A DNA stretch of 64,000 nucleotides from Dryocola sp051307055 (lineage in GTDB: Bacteria; Pseudomonadota; Gammaproteobacteria; Enterobacterales; Enterobacteriaceae): NCBI RefSeq assembly GCF_051307055.1, contig NZ_CP149994.1, positions 3,348,001 through 3,412,000 of the forward strand. The letters run 5' to 3'. Shown here one piece after another: positions 44,915 through 53,954 of this stretch. The notes beneath the pieces are model-generated. The model saw only the letters and a list, made by a program, of their open reading frames with translations, had not been told where the DNA came from and did not search any database. Numbering within the stretch: position 1 is the stretch's first letter; each line of letters opens with the position of its first letter. The translations under genes were made by a program, and so were the position numbers.

Positions 44915-45034
44915 ATTTCCTCACTGTTCTTGCGATTTTCGCCAAAATTAAACCATGTTAGCCCGCGCCTGAGCAACCATGCTGGCGGCCTGCGGAAGTT
45001 TCATTTTACCGGCTTCAGGCTGACAAAAATGTGA

Positions 45035-45062
45035 TTGACGGCGGGCAATCGCTTTCTATAAT
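45035..45062 (+). promoter_or_regulatory. Sigma-70 promoter for romA-ramA-like operon
   Basis: TTGACG (45035-45040) and a perfect TATAAT (45057-45062) are separated by 16 bases. The start of transcription should fall in the operator just downstream. Confidence 0.8.
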
Positions 45063-45080
45063 GAGTGTTCACTCACTCAA
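45061..45080. promoter_or_regulatory. RamR-type operator
   Basis: ATGAGTG, six bases, CACTCAA: the ATGAGTG-N6-CACTCAT inverted repeat described for RamR, with one mismatch in the last base. A shorter perfect palindrome TGAGTGTTCACTCA lies within it. It overlaps the end of the -10 box, so bound repressor would block initiation. Confidence 0.8.
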
Positions 45081-45096
45081 TAACAAGTTCGTTTTT

Positions 45097-46236
45097 ATGA
45101 CGTCGCCCAAGCCCCGACGCCTCCGTGTCAAAACGTTCATTCTGGTGGTCATCATGTTAGCAGGCAGTATCGCTGGTTTTTCCAGGCTCTTCTCCACGAT
45201 CGAATTTGGTAAATTGCCGGACGGAGAGCGTCTTGCAAGGATCCAGGCCTCGCCAAACTGGCGTGACGGTAAGTTTCATAACGAAACGACGACGCCGATG
45301 TACACCAACGGCAAAGGCTTTTTATCCGTACTATGGGAATATCTGTTCGTAAAACATAGCGAAACCAAACCTGAACGCGCGCTGCCGGTGGTTAAGACCG
45401 ATTTAAGGGCGTTGCAAAGCGATGAGGATGTGGTTATCTGGCTCGGCCACTCCTCCTGGTTTATGCAAATAGACGGGCATAAAATCCTCATCGATCCGGT
45501 ATTTAGCAGCTATGCCGCGCCCTTCTCCTTCATGAATAAGGCGTTTAACGGCCCCTACCCGTGGCAAGCGGCGGATATGCCGGAGATCGACTTTCTGATT
45601 ATCTCCCACGACCACTGGGATCATCTGGATTATCCCACTCTTAAGGCGCTGAAACCTAAAGTGAAGCAGATCGTCACGGCGCTCGGCGTTGGCTCGCATC
45701 TGGAAGCCTGGGGTTTTGCGCCGCAAATCATTCATGAACTGGACTGGCACGAAAAGGTGGTTGCGGCGGACAGTCTGACTATTCATGTCCTGCCTGCGCG
45801 GCACTTCTCCGGGCGCGGTTTAACCGCTAACAAAACGCTGTGGGCAAGTTTTATGTTTGCCACTCCTCGCCACCAGGTCTTCTACAGCGGAGACAGCGGC
45901 TATGGCCCACACTTTAAAAATATCGGCGAACAGTTTGGCCCGGTCGATCTCGCTATTCTGGAAAACGGCCAGTACGACCCGGCCTGGCAACATATCCATA
46001 TGCTACCGGAAGAGACCGCCGCTGCCGCCGCTGATTTGAACGCAAAGGTAATGCTGCCGGGACACGCCGGGCGTTTTTCTATGGCGAATCATAGCTGGTA
46101 TGAGCCCTGGAAACGGATTGCGGCGGCAAGCAAAACCAGACTTTACAAGCTGCTGACGCCAGAAATGGGAGAAGTGGTGAAACTGAACGATCCGCAACAG
46201 CAGTTCCTTTCCTGGTGGGAAGCGAAAGCCGAGTAA
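45097..46236 (+). CDS. romA: Membrane-anchored metallo-beta-lactamase-fold hydrolase, RomA-like
   Basis: About 379 residues. A basic N-terminus is followed by one membrane helix (TFILVVIMLAGSIAGF). The fold is of the UlaG/NAPE-PLD type, with metal ligands in SHDHWDHLD (HxHxDH), PARHFSGRG, YSGDSGYG and PGHAGRF. It is the first gene of the operon that ends with a MarA-family activator 30 bases on, like romA-ramA. Its biochemical substrate is unknown. I chose ATG at 45097; earlier in-frame starts lie in the promoter and operator and are excluded. Confidence 0.8.
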   Translation: MTSPKPRRLRVKTFILVVIMLAGSIAGFSRLFSTIEFGKLPDGERLARIQASPNWRDGKFHNETTTPMYTNGKGFLSVLWEYLFVKHSETKPERALPVVKTDLRALQSDEDVVIWLGHSSWFMQIDGHKILIDPVFSSYAAPFSFMNKAFNGPYPWQAADMPEIDFLIISHDHWDHLDYPTLKALKPKVKQIVTALGVGSHLEAWGFAPQIIHELDWHEKVVAADSLTIHVLPARHFSGRGLTANKTLWASFMFATPRHQVFYSGDSGYGPHFKNIGEQFGPVDLAILENGQYDPAWQHIHMLPEETAAAAADLNAKVMLPGHAGRFSMANHSWYEPWKRIAAASKTRLYKLLTPEMGEVVKLNDPQQQFLSWWEAKAE

Positions 46237-46266
46237 GACCAACACCTGCAGAAAAAAGGAGGATTT

Positions 46267-46608
46267 ATGTCCATGCCTGCGCACTTCATGGAATCCCTGA
46301 TTGAATGGATTGAAGACAATATGGATAAGCCGCTCAGAATTGAGGATGTGGCAAAACATTCCGGCTACTCAAAGTGGTACCTGCAGCGAATGTTCACCAG
46401 CACCACCGGGAAAAGTATGGGAACCTGGATCCGGGACAGGAAGCTGCTGCTGGCCGCCGATGACCTGGTGAACACCAGTGACAGAATCGTTGATATTTCC
46501 GAGCGCTACGGTTTTGACTCCCAGCAGTCTTTCACGCGCATCTTCGGCAAAAAGTACAACATTTCGCCCTCGGCCTACCGCAAAAGCAACGTCAGAAAGG
46601 TAGCCTGA
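46267..46608 (+). CDS. ramA: AraC/XylS-family activator of the MarA/SoxS/RamA group
   Basis: 113 residues, the same size as RamA, made only of two helix-turn-helix motifs: RIEDVAKHSGYSKWYLQRMF and IVDISERYGFDSQQSFTRIF. Such small MarA-type proteins switch on acrAB, tolC and micF, lowering outer-membrane uptake and raising efflux. It is preceded by a near-perfect ribosome site (AAGGAGGATTT), follows romA, and is under the RamR operator. Sequence identity to Salmonella RamA looks moderate by eye, so RamA-like is safest; RarA, MarA and TetD are relatives that lack this neighbourhood. Confidence 0.78.
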   Translation: MSMPAHFMESLIEWIEDNMDKPLRIEDVAKHSGYSKWYLQRMFTSTTGKSMGTWIRDRKLLLAADDLVNTSDRIVDISERYGFDSQQSFTRIFGKKYNISPSAYRKSNVRKVA

Positions 46609-46609
46609 G

Positions 46610-46655
46610 GAAGCTAAACTCCCGCCTGATTGTCTCATCATCCGGGAGCTTCTTT
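46610..46655. terminator. Terminator between ramA-like gene and glycerate kinase
   Basis: The two-part stem GAAG...CTCCCG / CGGGAG-CTTC with a loop of 18 bases is followed by TTT. It can serve both convergent genes. Confidence 0.6.
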
Positions 46656-46664
46656 AATCACGGT

Positions 46665-47807
46665 TTAAGGCAGGGAACGTCCTACCGCAAGCGCCGCGGC
46701 AATATTTCTCGCCGCCCTGCACAGGTTCTCCCCGGCGTTTGCCAGCGCCTCTTCAAGCGTGCACACGGCATATAACACGCTGAATACGGCATCCAGCCCG
46801 TGCTCATGCACTATGCCCACATCTTTAGCCAGGCTGCCCGCAATGCCGATCACCGGCTTGTTGTAGCGTTTTGCCACTTTTGCCACGCCGACCGGCACCT
46901 TGCCGTGAATGCTCTGGCTGTCGATGCGGCCTTCGCCGGTGATGACCAGGTCGGCGTCACGCACCAGCTCATCGAGGTTAAGCGCCTCGGTAACGATAGT
47001 GATGCCCTGTCGCAGTTCGGCGCCACAAAAGGCGTAAAGCGCGGCGCCCATTCCCCCGGCGGCGCCGCCGCCAGCAAGCGTCAACACGTCGATATCCAGA
47101 TCGCGGGCGATGATTTTTGCATAATGCCCGAGCGCAGCGTCCAGCTGCTTCACCATCGCCGCAGACGCCCCTTTCTGCGGGCCGAAAATAGCCGAAGCGC
47201 CTTCGTTGCCGGTTAAAGGGTTTGTAACGTCGCAGGCCACTTCGATGCGGCAATTTCGCAGGCGTTTATCCAGCCCGCTGATATCGACAGAGGCCAGCTT
47301 TTCGAGCTCGCCGCCGCCGTACCCCAGCTGCTCGCCTTTCTCGTTCAGCACCCTGGCGCCGAGCGCCTGCGCCATGCCGATGCCGCCATCGTTTGTCGCG
47401 CTGCCGCCGATGCCGATAATAATGTGTTTAACGCCGCGATCCAGCGCATGGCTAATGAGCTCGCCCGTTCCCCACGACGTAGTAATCAGAGGGTTGCGCT
47501 CCGCAAGCGGGACCTGCTCCAGCCCGCTGGCCGCCGCCATTTCGATGAAAGCGGACTCGCTATCGCCGGAGAGCCCATAAAAGGCCGTAACGGGCTTGCC
47601 AAGCGGCCCTGTTACCCCGACTTCGACAATGCTGCCTTGCGTGGCGGCAACCATCGCTTCCACGGTCCCTTCGCCCCCATCTGCAACCGGCAGTTTTACA
47701 TAGCTGGCATCGGGGAATATCTCCCTGAAGCCCGCTTCTATCTGTGTCGCCACCTCCAGAGCGCTGAGGCTCTCTTTCCAGGAGTCTGGTGCGATTACAA
47801 TTTTCAT
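46665..47807 (-). CDS. garK: Glycerate 2-kinase (GarK/GlxK family)
   Basis: Phosphorylates D-glycerate to 2-phosphoglycerate, the last step in galactarate/glucarate breakdown. Of 380 residues, the start MKIVIAPDSWKESLSALEVA, the block FIEMAAASGLEQVP, IIIGIGGSATNDGG and VITGEGRIDSQSIHGKVPVG match the family closely. It is last in the run gudP-gudX-gudD-kinase. In E. coli garK lies with the gar genes instead, so here the operon encodes more of the path to central metabolism. GarK and GlxK cannot be told apart with certainty. Confidence 0.93.
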   Translation of the reverse strand: MKIVIAPDSWKESLSALEVATQIEAGFREIFPDASYVKLPVADGGEGTVEAMVAATQGSIVEVGVTGPLGKPVTAFYGLSGDSESAFIEMAAASGLEQVPLAERNPLITTSWGTGELISHALDRGVKHIIIGIGGSATNDGGIGMAQALGARVLNEKGEQLGYGGGELEKLASVDISGLDKRLRNCRIEVACDVTNPLTGNEGASAIFGPQKGASAAMVKQLDAALGHYAKIIARDLDIDVLTLAGGGAAGGMGAALYAFCGAELRQGITIVTEALNLDELVRDADLVITGEGRIDSQSIHGKVPVGVAKVAKRYNKPVIGIAGSLAKDVGIVHEHGLDAVFSVLYAVCTLEEALANAGENLCRAARNIAAALAVGRSLP

Positions 47808-47870
47808 ATGCCGTCCATCGCGATGTGGAAGTTGTCATACTGTCCGGCGCCCGCGGGCGCCGATGGCCAC

Positions 47871-49211
47871 TTAACGCACCATGCAAGGGCGTTTGTTATC
47901 AAAAGTCCATTCAGGGATAAGATACTGCATTGCCATAGCGTCATCACGTGCGCCAAGCCCGTGCTTTTGATACAGCGCATTGGCTTTCATCAGCTCATCC
48001 ATATCCAGCTCGACGCCCAGACCCGGCGTCGTCGGCACCTGCACCATGCCGCCTTTAATTTCAAACGGCTGTTTAGTCAGGCGCTGATTGCCTTCCTGCC
48101 AGATCCAGTGGGTGTCGATGGCGGTAATTTTACCCGGCGCGGCGGCCGCCACGTGGGTGAACATCGCCAGCGAAATATCAAAGTGGTTGTTGGAATGGGA
48201 GCCCCATGTCAGGCCAAAGTCATGGCACATTTGCGCTACGCGCACCGAACCCTGCATGGTCCAGAAGTGCGGATCGGCCAGCGGAATATCCACGGACTGC
48301 AGCGAAAGCGTGTGGCCCATCTGCCGCCAGTCGGTGGCGATCATATTGGTTGCCGTCGGCAGGCCCGTGGCGCGACGGAATTCCGCCATCACTTCACGTC
48401 CTGAGTAACCTTGTTCGCCGCCGCATGGATCTTCGGCATACGCCAGCACGCCGCGTAGCGCTTTGCCCAGGGCGATGGCTTCGTTGAGCGACCATGCGCC
48501 GTTTGGATCGAGAGTGACGCGCGCCTGTGGAAAACGTTTTGCCAGCGCGGTTACCGCTTCGGCCTCCTCGCTTCCGGCCAGCACGCCGCCTTTAAGTTTA
48601 AAGTCGTTAAAGCCATATTTTTCATAAGCGGCCTCCGCCAGGCGCACTACGGTATCCGGCGTCATCGCCTCTTCATGGCGGATACGGTACCAGTCGCATT
48701 TCTCATCCGGCTGGCTTTGATAAGGCAGCGGAGTGAGTTTGCGGTTGCCGACGAAGAACAGATAACCCAGCATTTCCACCTCGCTGCGCTGCTGGCCATC
48801 GCCCAGCAGGCTTGCGACATTGACGCCAAGGTGCTGGCCCAGCAGGTCAAGCATCGCCGCCTCAATACCTGTGACCACGTGAATGGTGGTGCGCAAATCA
48901 AACGTCTGCAGGCCGCGGCCGCCGGCATCACGGTCGGCAAATTTCTGGCGCACGTCGTTGAGAATATTTTTGTACTCACCAAGCGTTTTACCCACCACCA
49001 GCGCCGCGGCGTCTTCCAGCGTCTGACGGATTTTTTCGCCGCCCGGAATTTCGCCCACGCCGGTATGCCCGGCGTTATCTTTAATGATCACGATATTGCG
49101 GGTGAAAAACGGCGCATGCGCCCCGCTCAGGTTCATCAACATGCTGTCGTGCCCGGCGACGGGAACCACCTGCATGGAGGTTACTACTGGCGTCGAAGTT
49201 GAAGTGCTCAT
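47871..49211 (-). CDS. gudD: D-glucarate dehydratase
   Basis: Dehydrates D-glucarate (and L-idarate) to 5-keto-4-deoxyglucarate. Of 446 residues, it belongs to the mandelate-racemase branch of the enolase superfamily: the catalytic Lys is in FKLKGGVLAG, metal ligands follow TLDPNGAWS, and the His is in SHSNNHFDISLA. Very close to E. coli GudD, ending NKRPCMVR. Downstream of its likely inactive partner gudX. Confidence 0.97.
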   Translation of the reverse strand: MSTSTSTPVVTSMQVVPVAGHDSMLMNLSGAHAPFFTRNIVIIKDNAGHTGVGEIPGGEKIRQTLEDAAALVVGKTLGEYKNILNDVRQKFADRDAGGRGLQTFDLRTTIHVVTGIEAAMLDLLGQHLGVNVASLLGDGQQRSEVEMLGYLFFVGNRKLTPLPYQSQPDEKCDWYRIRHEEAMTPDTVVRLAEAAYEKYGFNDFKLKGGVLAGSEEAEAVTALAKRFPQARVTLDPNGAWSLNEAIALGKALRGVLAYAEDPCGGEQGYSGREVMAEFRRATGLPTATNMIATDWRQMGHTLSLQSVDIPLADPHFWTMQGSVRVAQMCHDFGLTWGSHSNNHFDISLAMFTHVAAAAPGKITAIDTHWIWQEGNQRLTKQPFEIKGGMVQVPTTPGLGVELDMDELMKANALYQKHGLGARDDAMAMQYLIPEWTFDNKRPCMVR

Positions 49212-49237
49212 TATTCTTTCCTTGTCCTCAAGAATGT

Positions 49238-50581
49238 CTACCCGCGGCCAAAAGCCGGACGCTTACGATCGAATTGCCAGCCGGGCACCAGGTACTGCAT
49301 GGCGGCGGCATCGTTACGCGACCCGCCGGGCAGCGACTTGTAGATTTCGTGCGCCTTCTGCACCCGATCCCAGTCCAGCTCCACGCCAAGCCCAGGCGCG
49401 TCCGGCACGGCTATCTTACCATTGACGATTTGCAGCGGAGATTTTGTCAGACGCTCATCGCCCTCCTGCCAGATCCAGTGGGTGTCGATTGCGGTCGGCT
49501 TGCCCGGCGCTGCCGCCCCTACGTGGGTAAACATCGCCAGCGAGATATCGAAATGGTTGTTTGAATGACAGCCCCAGGTCAGCCCCCAGTCGTCACACAG
49601 CTGCGCTACGCGCACGGCGCCGCTCAGCGTCCAGAAATGCGGATCGGCCAGCGGAATATCCACCGCGTTGACCATTACAGCATGGTTCATTTCACGCCAG
49701 TTGGTGGCAATCATATTGGTGGCGACAGGCAGACCGGTCGCGCGACGGAATTCCGCCATTATTTCACGTCCGGAATAGCCCTGCTCCGCGCCGCACGGAT
49801 CTTCGGCATAGGTCAGCACATCGCCCATGCCTTTGCACAGATCAATGGCTTCATCGAGCAGCCAGGCTCCGTTTGGATCCACGGTGATACGCGCATCCGG
49901 GAAACGTTTTTTCAGTTCGCGGGCGGCATCCAGCTCCTGCTCACCCGGCAGCACGCCGCCTTTCAGCTTGAAATCTTTAAAACCGTAGCGGTCCTGCGCG
50001 GCTTCCGCCAGGCGCACTATCGACCGGCTGGTCAGCGCTTCCTGATGACGTAGCTCATACCAGGCGTGGCCGGCGTTTTTGCCGTCCAGATAAGGCAGAT
50101 CGGTTTTGTTGCGGTCGCCGATATAGAAGAGATAGCCCAGCACGGTCACCTCATCGCGCTGCTTGCCTGGACCAAGCAGCTCGCAAACCGGCACGTTCAA
50201 CGCCTTGCCCAGTAAATCCAGCAGCGCAGCCTCCAGCGCCGCCACCGCGTTAACGCGCAGTTCAAAGGTCCAGGCACCCTTGCCGAAGGTATCAAAATCG
50301 GCTGACTGATTGCCTTTGTGGACGTTCTGCACCACGCGATTCATACGCGCGACTTCCTGGCCTGTAACCTGCGGAATTGCATCGATCAGAGTCTGGTAAA
50401 TCACTTCTCCGCCGGGCGCTTCGCCCACGCCGGTGTTCCCGGCGCTATCGGTCAGCACCACGATGTTGCGGGTAAAAAAGGCGCCGTGCGCCCCGCCGAT
50501 ATTGAGCAACATGCTGTCATGGCCGGCTACCGGAATAACCTTCATATCAGTAACGATCGGGCTTGCTTGAGTATTCATCAT
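49238..50581 (-). CDS. gudX: Glucarate dehydratase-related protein GudX
   Basis: Of 447 residues, a close paralogue of GudD (FKLKGGVLPG, VDPNGAWLLD, SHSNNHFDISLA-like CHSNNHFDISLA). GudX of E. coli has much lower activity than GudD, and both are encoded together. The start is uncertain between ATGs at 50581 and 50578; a third at 50587 lies in the likely ribosome site (AGGATGAGA). It overlaps the gudP stop region, so the two are coupled. Confidence 0.93.
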   Translation of the reverse strand: MMNTQASPIVTDMKVIPVAGHDSMLLNIGGAHGAFFTRNIVVLTDSAGNTGVGEAPGGEVIYQTLIDAIPQVTGQEVARMNRVVQNVHKGNQSADFDTFGKGAWTFELRVNAVAALEAALLDLLGKALNVPVCELLGPGKQRDEVTVLGYLFYIGDRNKTDLPYLDGKNAGHAWYELRHQEALTSRSIVRLAEAAQDRYGFKDFKLKGGVLPGEQELDAARELKKRFPDARITVDPNGAWLLDEAIDLCKGMGDVLTYAEDPCGAEQGYSGREIMAEFRRATGLPVATNMIATNWREMNHAVMVNAVDIPLADPHFWTLSGAVRVAQLCDDWGLTWGCHSNNHFDISLAMFTHVGAAAPGKPTAIDTHWIWQEGDERLTKSPLQIVNGKIAVPDAPGLGVELDWDRVQKAHEIYKSLPGGSRNDAAAMQYLVPGWQFDRKRPAFGRG

Positions 50582-50583
50582 TC

Positions 50584-51936
50584 TCATCCTGTTATGACGG
50601 GTTTCAGTTCTACACGTTTGATATCGCCAACGACGATCAGATAGCTAAGCACCGCGACAACCGCGTGGATCCCAACGTAAATCAGCGCGCCGTTAAACGA
50701 GCCGGATACTCCGACAATGTAGCCGATAGCGATTGGCGTCACGATGCCGGAAACGTTGCCGAACATGTTAAACAGGCCGCCGCTCAGGCCGCTGATCTCT
50801 TTTGGCGCGGTGTCGGCCATTACGGCCCATCCCAGCGCGCCGATGCCCTTGCCAAAGAAGGCCATCGCCATAAAGCCCACAACCATCCATTCAGCCTGCA
50901 CGTAGTTACAGAACACCATGCTGACCGAGAGCAACATTCCCAGCACGATAGGCGTTTTACGCGCAATATTTAGCGAACCGGTGCGCCGCAACAGCCAGTC
51001 AGAGATAATCCCGCCCAGCACGCCGCCCATAAATCCGCAAACCGCCGGCACCGAGGCCACCACGCCCGCCTTCAGAATCGACATGCCTTTTTCCTGCACC
51101 AGGTAAACCGGGAACCAGGTGATAAAGAAATAGGTCAGGGCGTTGATACAATACTGGCCGATGTAGATGCCGATCATCATGCGCGAGCCAATCAGCTGTT
51201 TGATCTGCCCCCATTTTTGCGCGAAGGGCACATGCTCTTTGGCTTTCTTCTGATCCATATTGACCAGCGCGCCGCCCGCTTCAATATATTCAAGCTCTTT
51301 TTTGTTCACACCCGGATGGTTGTTAGGATCGTGGATCACCTTCAGCCAGATAAAGCTGATGATGATGCCCAGCCCGCCCATGAAGAAGAAGACGTGTGAC
51401 CAGCCCACCTCGTGCGTCAGCCAGCCCATGATTGGGGCAAAGATAACGGTCGCAAAATATTGCGCGGAGTTAAAAATGGCGACCGCGGTGCCGCGCTCCT
51501 GCGCCGGGAACCAGGCCGCCACGATGCGGCTGTTGCCGGGGAAAGATGGCGCTTCGGCCAGCCCCACCAGAAAACGCAGCGTAAACAGCGCGATGATGAT
51601 GCCAAAGCCGCTGAAGATGTCGACGAAGCCCTGCAGCAGGGTAAACACCGACCAGATGAAGATGGACCAGAAATAGACGCGCTTCGAACCGAAGCGGTCA
51701 AGCAGCCAGCCGCCGGGAATCTGGCCGATGACATACGCCCATGAGAACGCGGAAAAAACGTATCCCATGCCGATCGGGTCAAGCCCAATCTCTTTTGCCA
51801 TCTCGGAGCCGGCAATCGACAGGGTGGCACGGTCGCCATAGTTAAATGAAGTGACGATAAACAGCATCACCACTATCCAGTAGCGGGCGTTGGTCCTCTT
51901 TTCGACCACGCTCGCCGTTTGGCTAATTGTGTTCAT
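50584..51936 (-). CDS. gudP: Glucarate/galactarate transporter GudP
   Basis: A major-facilitator permease of the anion:cation symporter family for glucarate and related sugar diacids. Of 450 residues, about 12 membrane helices; DRATLSIAGSEMAKEIGLDP after helix 1 and the GQIPGGWLLDRFGSKRVYFW motif between helices 2 and 3 are the family's signatures. First gene of the gud operon, with a 372-base upstream region. Confidence 0.96.
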   Translation of the reverse strand: MNTISQTASVVEKRTNARYWIVVMLFIVTSFNYGDRATLSIAGSEMAKEIGLDPIGMGYVFSAFSWAYVIGQIPGGWLLDRFGSKRVYFWSIFIWSVFTLLQGFVDIFSGFGIIIALFTLRFLVGLAEAPSFPGNSRIVAAWFPAQERGTAVAIFNSAQYFATVIFAPIMGWLTHEVGWSHVFFFMGGLGIIISFIWLKVIHDPNNHPGVNKKELEYIEAGGALVNMDQKKAKEHVPFAQKWGQIKQLIGSRMMIGIYIGQYCINALTYFFITWFPVYLVQEKGMSILKAGVVASVPAVCGFMGGVLGGIISDWLLRRTGSLNIARKTPIVLGMLLSVSMVFCNYVQAEWMVVGFMAMAFFGKGIGALGWAVMADTAPKEISGLSGGLFNMFGNVSGIVTPIAIGYIVGVSGSFNGALIYVGIHAVVAVLSYLIVVGDIKRVELKPVITG

Positions 51937-52308
51937 GATGCACTCCTGAACTAAACAGCATTTGTAGGGTAACGGGAATGGTGCTTTGTTTTTGCACGGT
52001 ATTTTTATTAGCGAAACGAGTCATTACGCTGGTTTACGCGGTTTTATTACTTAACCGGAAGAAAGTATATGGAGGGAACAGGCTGGCCTCATCGTGCAAA
52101 GACACAAGTTTGACGCTCACCGTTTGAGCAGTTTATGGCGTCTGTCCATAAAGCCGAGGGATGGTTCACGCTTTTGGCAACAAATGGGCAAAACGAGGGG
52201 AAACAGGAGTGGTGAAGCATGCCTGGCGTGGCGGGTAGAGCGCGGTCTTATCCGCCGCAAAAATCTGGCGGGCGGCGCTATCGCTCACCCGCCCTACAAC
52301 CTTTTAAT
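51937..52308. other. gudP upstream region with REP elements
   Basis: 372 bases without a gene. The right end (52228-52299) carries REP-type palindromes (GTGGCGGGTAGAGCGCGG; GGGCGGCGCTATCGCTCACC) next to the yqcA stop. The left part should hold the gudP promoter and, by E. coli precedent, a CdaR site; I cannot place either with confidence. Confidence 0.55.
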
Positions 52309-52758
52309 TTAACCTAATAATTTAGCCCACTGCTCAACCCAGGGATTGGCTACCGCTTCAGGCTCAGGATGGTCGTTAGCATCGATAGCCAGCAGGTTGC
52401 CGATTCGCGTTGCGCCCTGCTCCTGCAGCAGCGCATCAAATTTCTTACCGCCGCCGCAGAAATGGTCGTAGTTGCTGTCGCCAAGGGCAATCAGCCCGTA
52501 GCGTAAGTCCGGCTGATAACCCACTTCATCTTTCAGGGCCTGAAACAGCGGAACAATGCTGTCGGGTAAATCGCCCTGGCCGGTGGTGGAGGTAACAACC
52601 AGCACATAGTGATGACGATAGCGTTGCCAGTCTGACAGCTCCGGGTCTTCAAACACCGTCGCTTTATGTCCCTGCTTTTTCAGAATCGCTTCGGCTTCTT
52701 CAGCCACCAGCAGCGAGTTTCCATACATGGTGCCAACAAAAATACCTACTTCGGCCAT
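52309..52758 (-). CDS. yqcA: Flavodoxin-like protein YqcA
   Basis: Of 149 residues, a small FMN-binding flavodoxin: the phosphate loop is GTMYGNSLLVAEEAE near the N-terminus, STTGQGDLPDSIVPLFQ is the second loop, and LGDSNYDHFCGGGK the third. The E. coli protein is a short-chain flavodoxin of unclear partner. It follows truC by 15 bases. Confidence 0.95.
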   Translation of the reverse strand: MAEVGIFVGTMYGNSLLVAEEAEAILKKQGHKATVFEDPELSDWQRYRHHYVLVVTSTTGQGDLPDSIVPLFQALKDEVGYQPDLRYGLIALGDSNYDHFCGGGKKFDALLQEQGATRIGNLLAIDANDHPEPEAVANPWVEQWAKLLG

Positions 52759-52773
52759 AGTTAACTTCCTGGA

Positions 52774-53556
52774 TTATGGTTTCTGGTTTTCATCCTGACG
52801 CCTGCCTGCGGCAAACTCAACCTTTTCAATATCGCCGAGCATACCGCGCCAGCCAAACTGTGACATCATCTGCATCCAGGTATCGTCAAGCTGCGCGCGC
52901 AGGACGAGCGGCTCGCCGGTCACCGGATGAGCAAGCTCAAGCTGGCTTGCGTGCAACATCAAACGCTGGCAGCCGAAATGTTCTGCTGCGGCGCGATTCT
53001 GCCGTAAATCACCGTGCTTCGAATCGCCAATAATAGGATGGCGCAGGTGCGAAAGATGACGGCGCAGCTGGTGCTTGCGGCCGGTCTGCGGTTTTAGCTC
53101 CACCAGGCTGTAGCGCGCCGTCGGGTAACGCCCAACCGGCACCGCCATTTCAACCGTCGCCATGCCGCGATAATGCGTAACCGCAGGCTGCGGGCCTTTA
53201 TCCTGGCTTGCATGCTTATCAGCAATTTTATCCAGCTCTTCGGTTAGCGGATAATCAAGCACCGCCTCATCCTCAAGCCAGCCGCGCGTAACCGCATGAT
53301 AACGCTTCTGAATCTGGTGGTTCTCGAACTGTTGGGACAACAGCCGTCCCACCTCGCCTGAAAGCCCCATCAGCAGCACGCCGGAAGTCGGCCTGTCCAG
53401 GCGGTGGACGGTGAACACGTGCTGGCCGATTTGATCGCGCACGGTTTGCATCACGAAGACTTTTTCGTGCCTGTCCAGCCAGCTACGATGCACCAGCCAG
53501 CCCGAGGGTTTATTCACCGCCACCAGCCACTCGTCCTGATAGATTATCTCCAGCAT
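52774..53556 (-). CDS. truC: tRNA pseudouridine(65) synthase TruC
   Basis: Makes pseudouridine 65 in tRNA-Ile and tRNA-Asp. Of 260 residues, an RluA-family fold; the catalytic Asp lies in HRLDRPTSGVLLMGLS, and the GRKHQLRRHLSHLRHPI block is typical. It overlaps yqcC by one base and precedes yqcA. Confidence 0.96.
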   Translation of the reverse strand: MLEIIYQDEWLVAVNKPSGWLVHRSWLDRHEKVFVMQTVRDQIGQHVFTVHRLDRPTSGVLLMGLSGEVGRLLSQQFENHQIQKRYHAVTRGWLEDEAVLDYPLTEELDKIADKHASQDKGPQPAVTHYRGMATVEMAVPVGRYPTARYSLVELKPQTGRKHQLRRHLSHLRHPIIGDSKHGDLRQNRAAAEHFGCQRLMLHASQLELAHPVTGEPLVLRAQLDDTWMQMMSQFGWRGMLGDIEKVEFAAGRRQDENQKP

Positions 53557-53885
53557 CAGTCCGCCGCGCCTGCAAACAGCGCGTCCAGTTCCTGCAGGGC
53601 GGCCAGCAGCGGCTCGCGTCCGATATGGGCGGCATCAAGCGCCATTTCGTAATAGGGGGCGATGGCAAAAGAAGAGGGAAGCGGCTGTTTGCTGTCGATA
53701 AGCGCGTGCATACGCGGGATCAGGACCCACTGTAGCCACTCATGTGGCTCCAGCGTATCCATACAAAACGGCTGCGTGCTTGCAAACGCGGCGGGCTGGG
53801 GGGCGATGCCCTGCCACAGTTGATGATCGCGTAAAACCTGTTCGATCGCTTGTAAATGCTGGCGTACCAGCGCATGGCGTTCCAT
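53556..53885 (-). CDS. yqcC: YqcC family protein
   Basis: Of 109 residues, mainly helical, with DTLEPHEWLQWVLIPRMHAL as the recognisable block (YqcC, DUF446). No enzymatic motif or membrane segment. It is coupled to truC by a one-base overlap of stop and start. Function unknown. Confidence 0.92.
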   Translation of the reverse strand: MERHALVRQHLQAIEQVLRDHQLWQGIAPQPAAFASTQPFCMDTLEPHEWLQWVLIPRMHALIDSKQPLPSSFAIAPYYEMALDAAHIGREPLLAALQELDALFAGAAD

Positions 53886-53954
53886 GAAAACCTCAGACGT
53901 AGGCCAATGAAGCGGGCAAGCATATCACTTCTTTGGCACGGCGAAAAAATGCAT

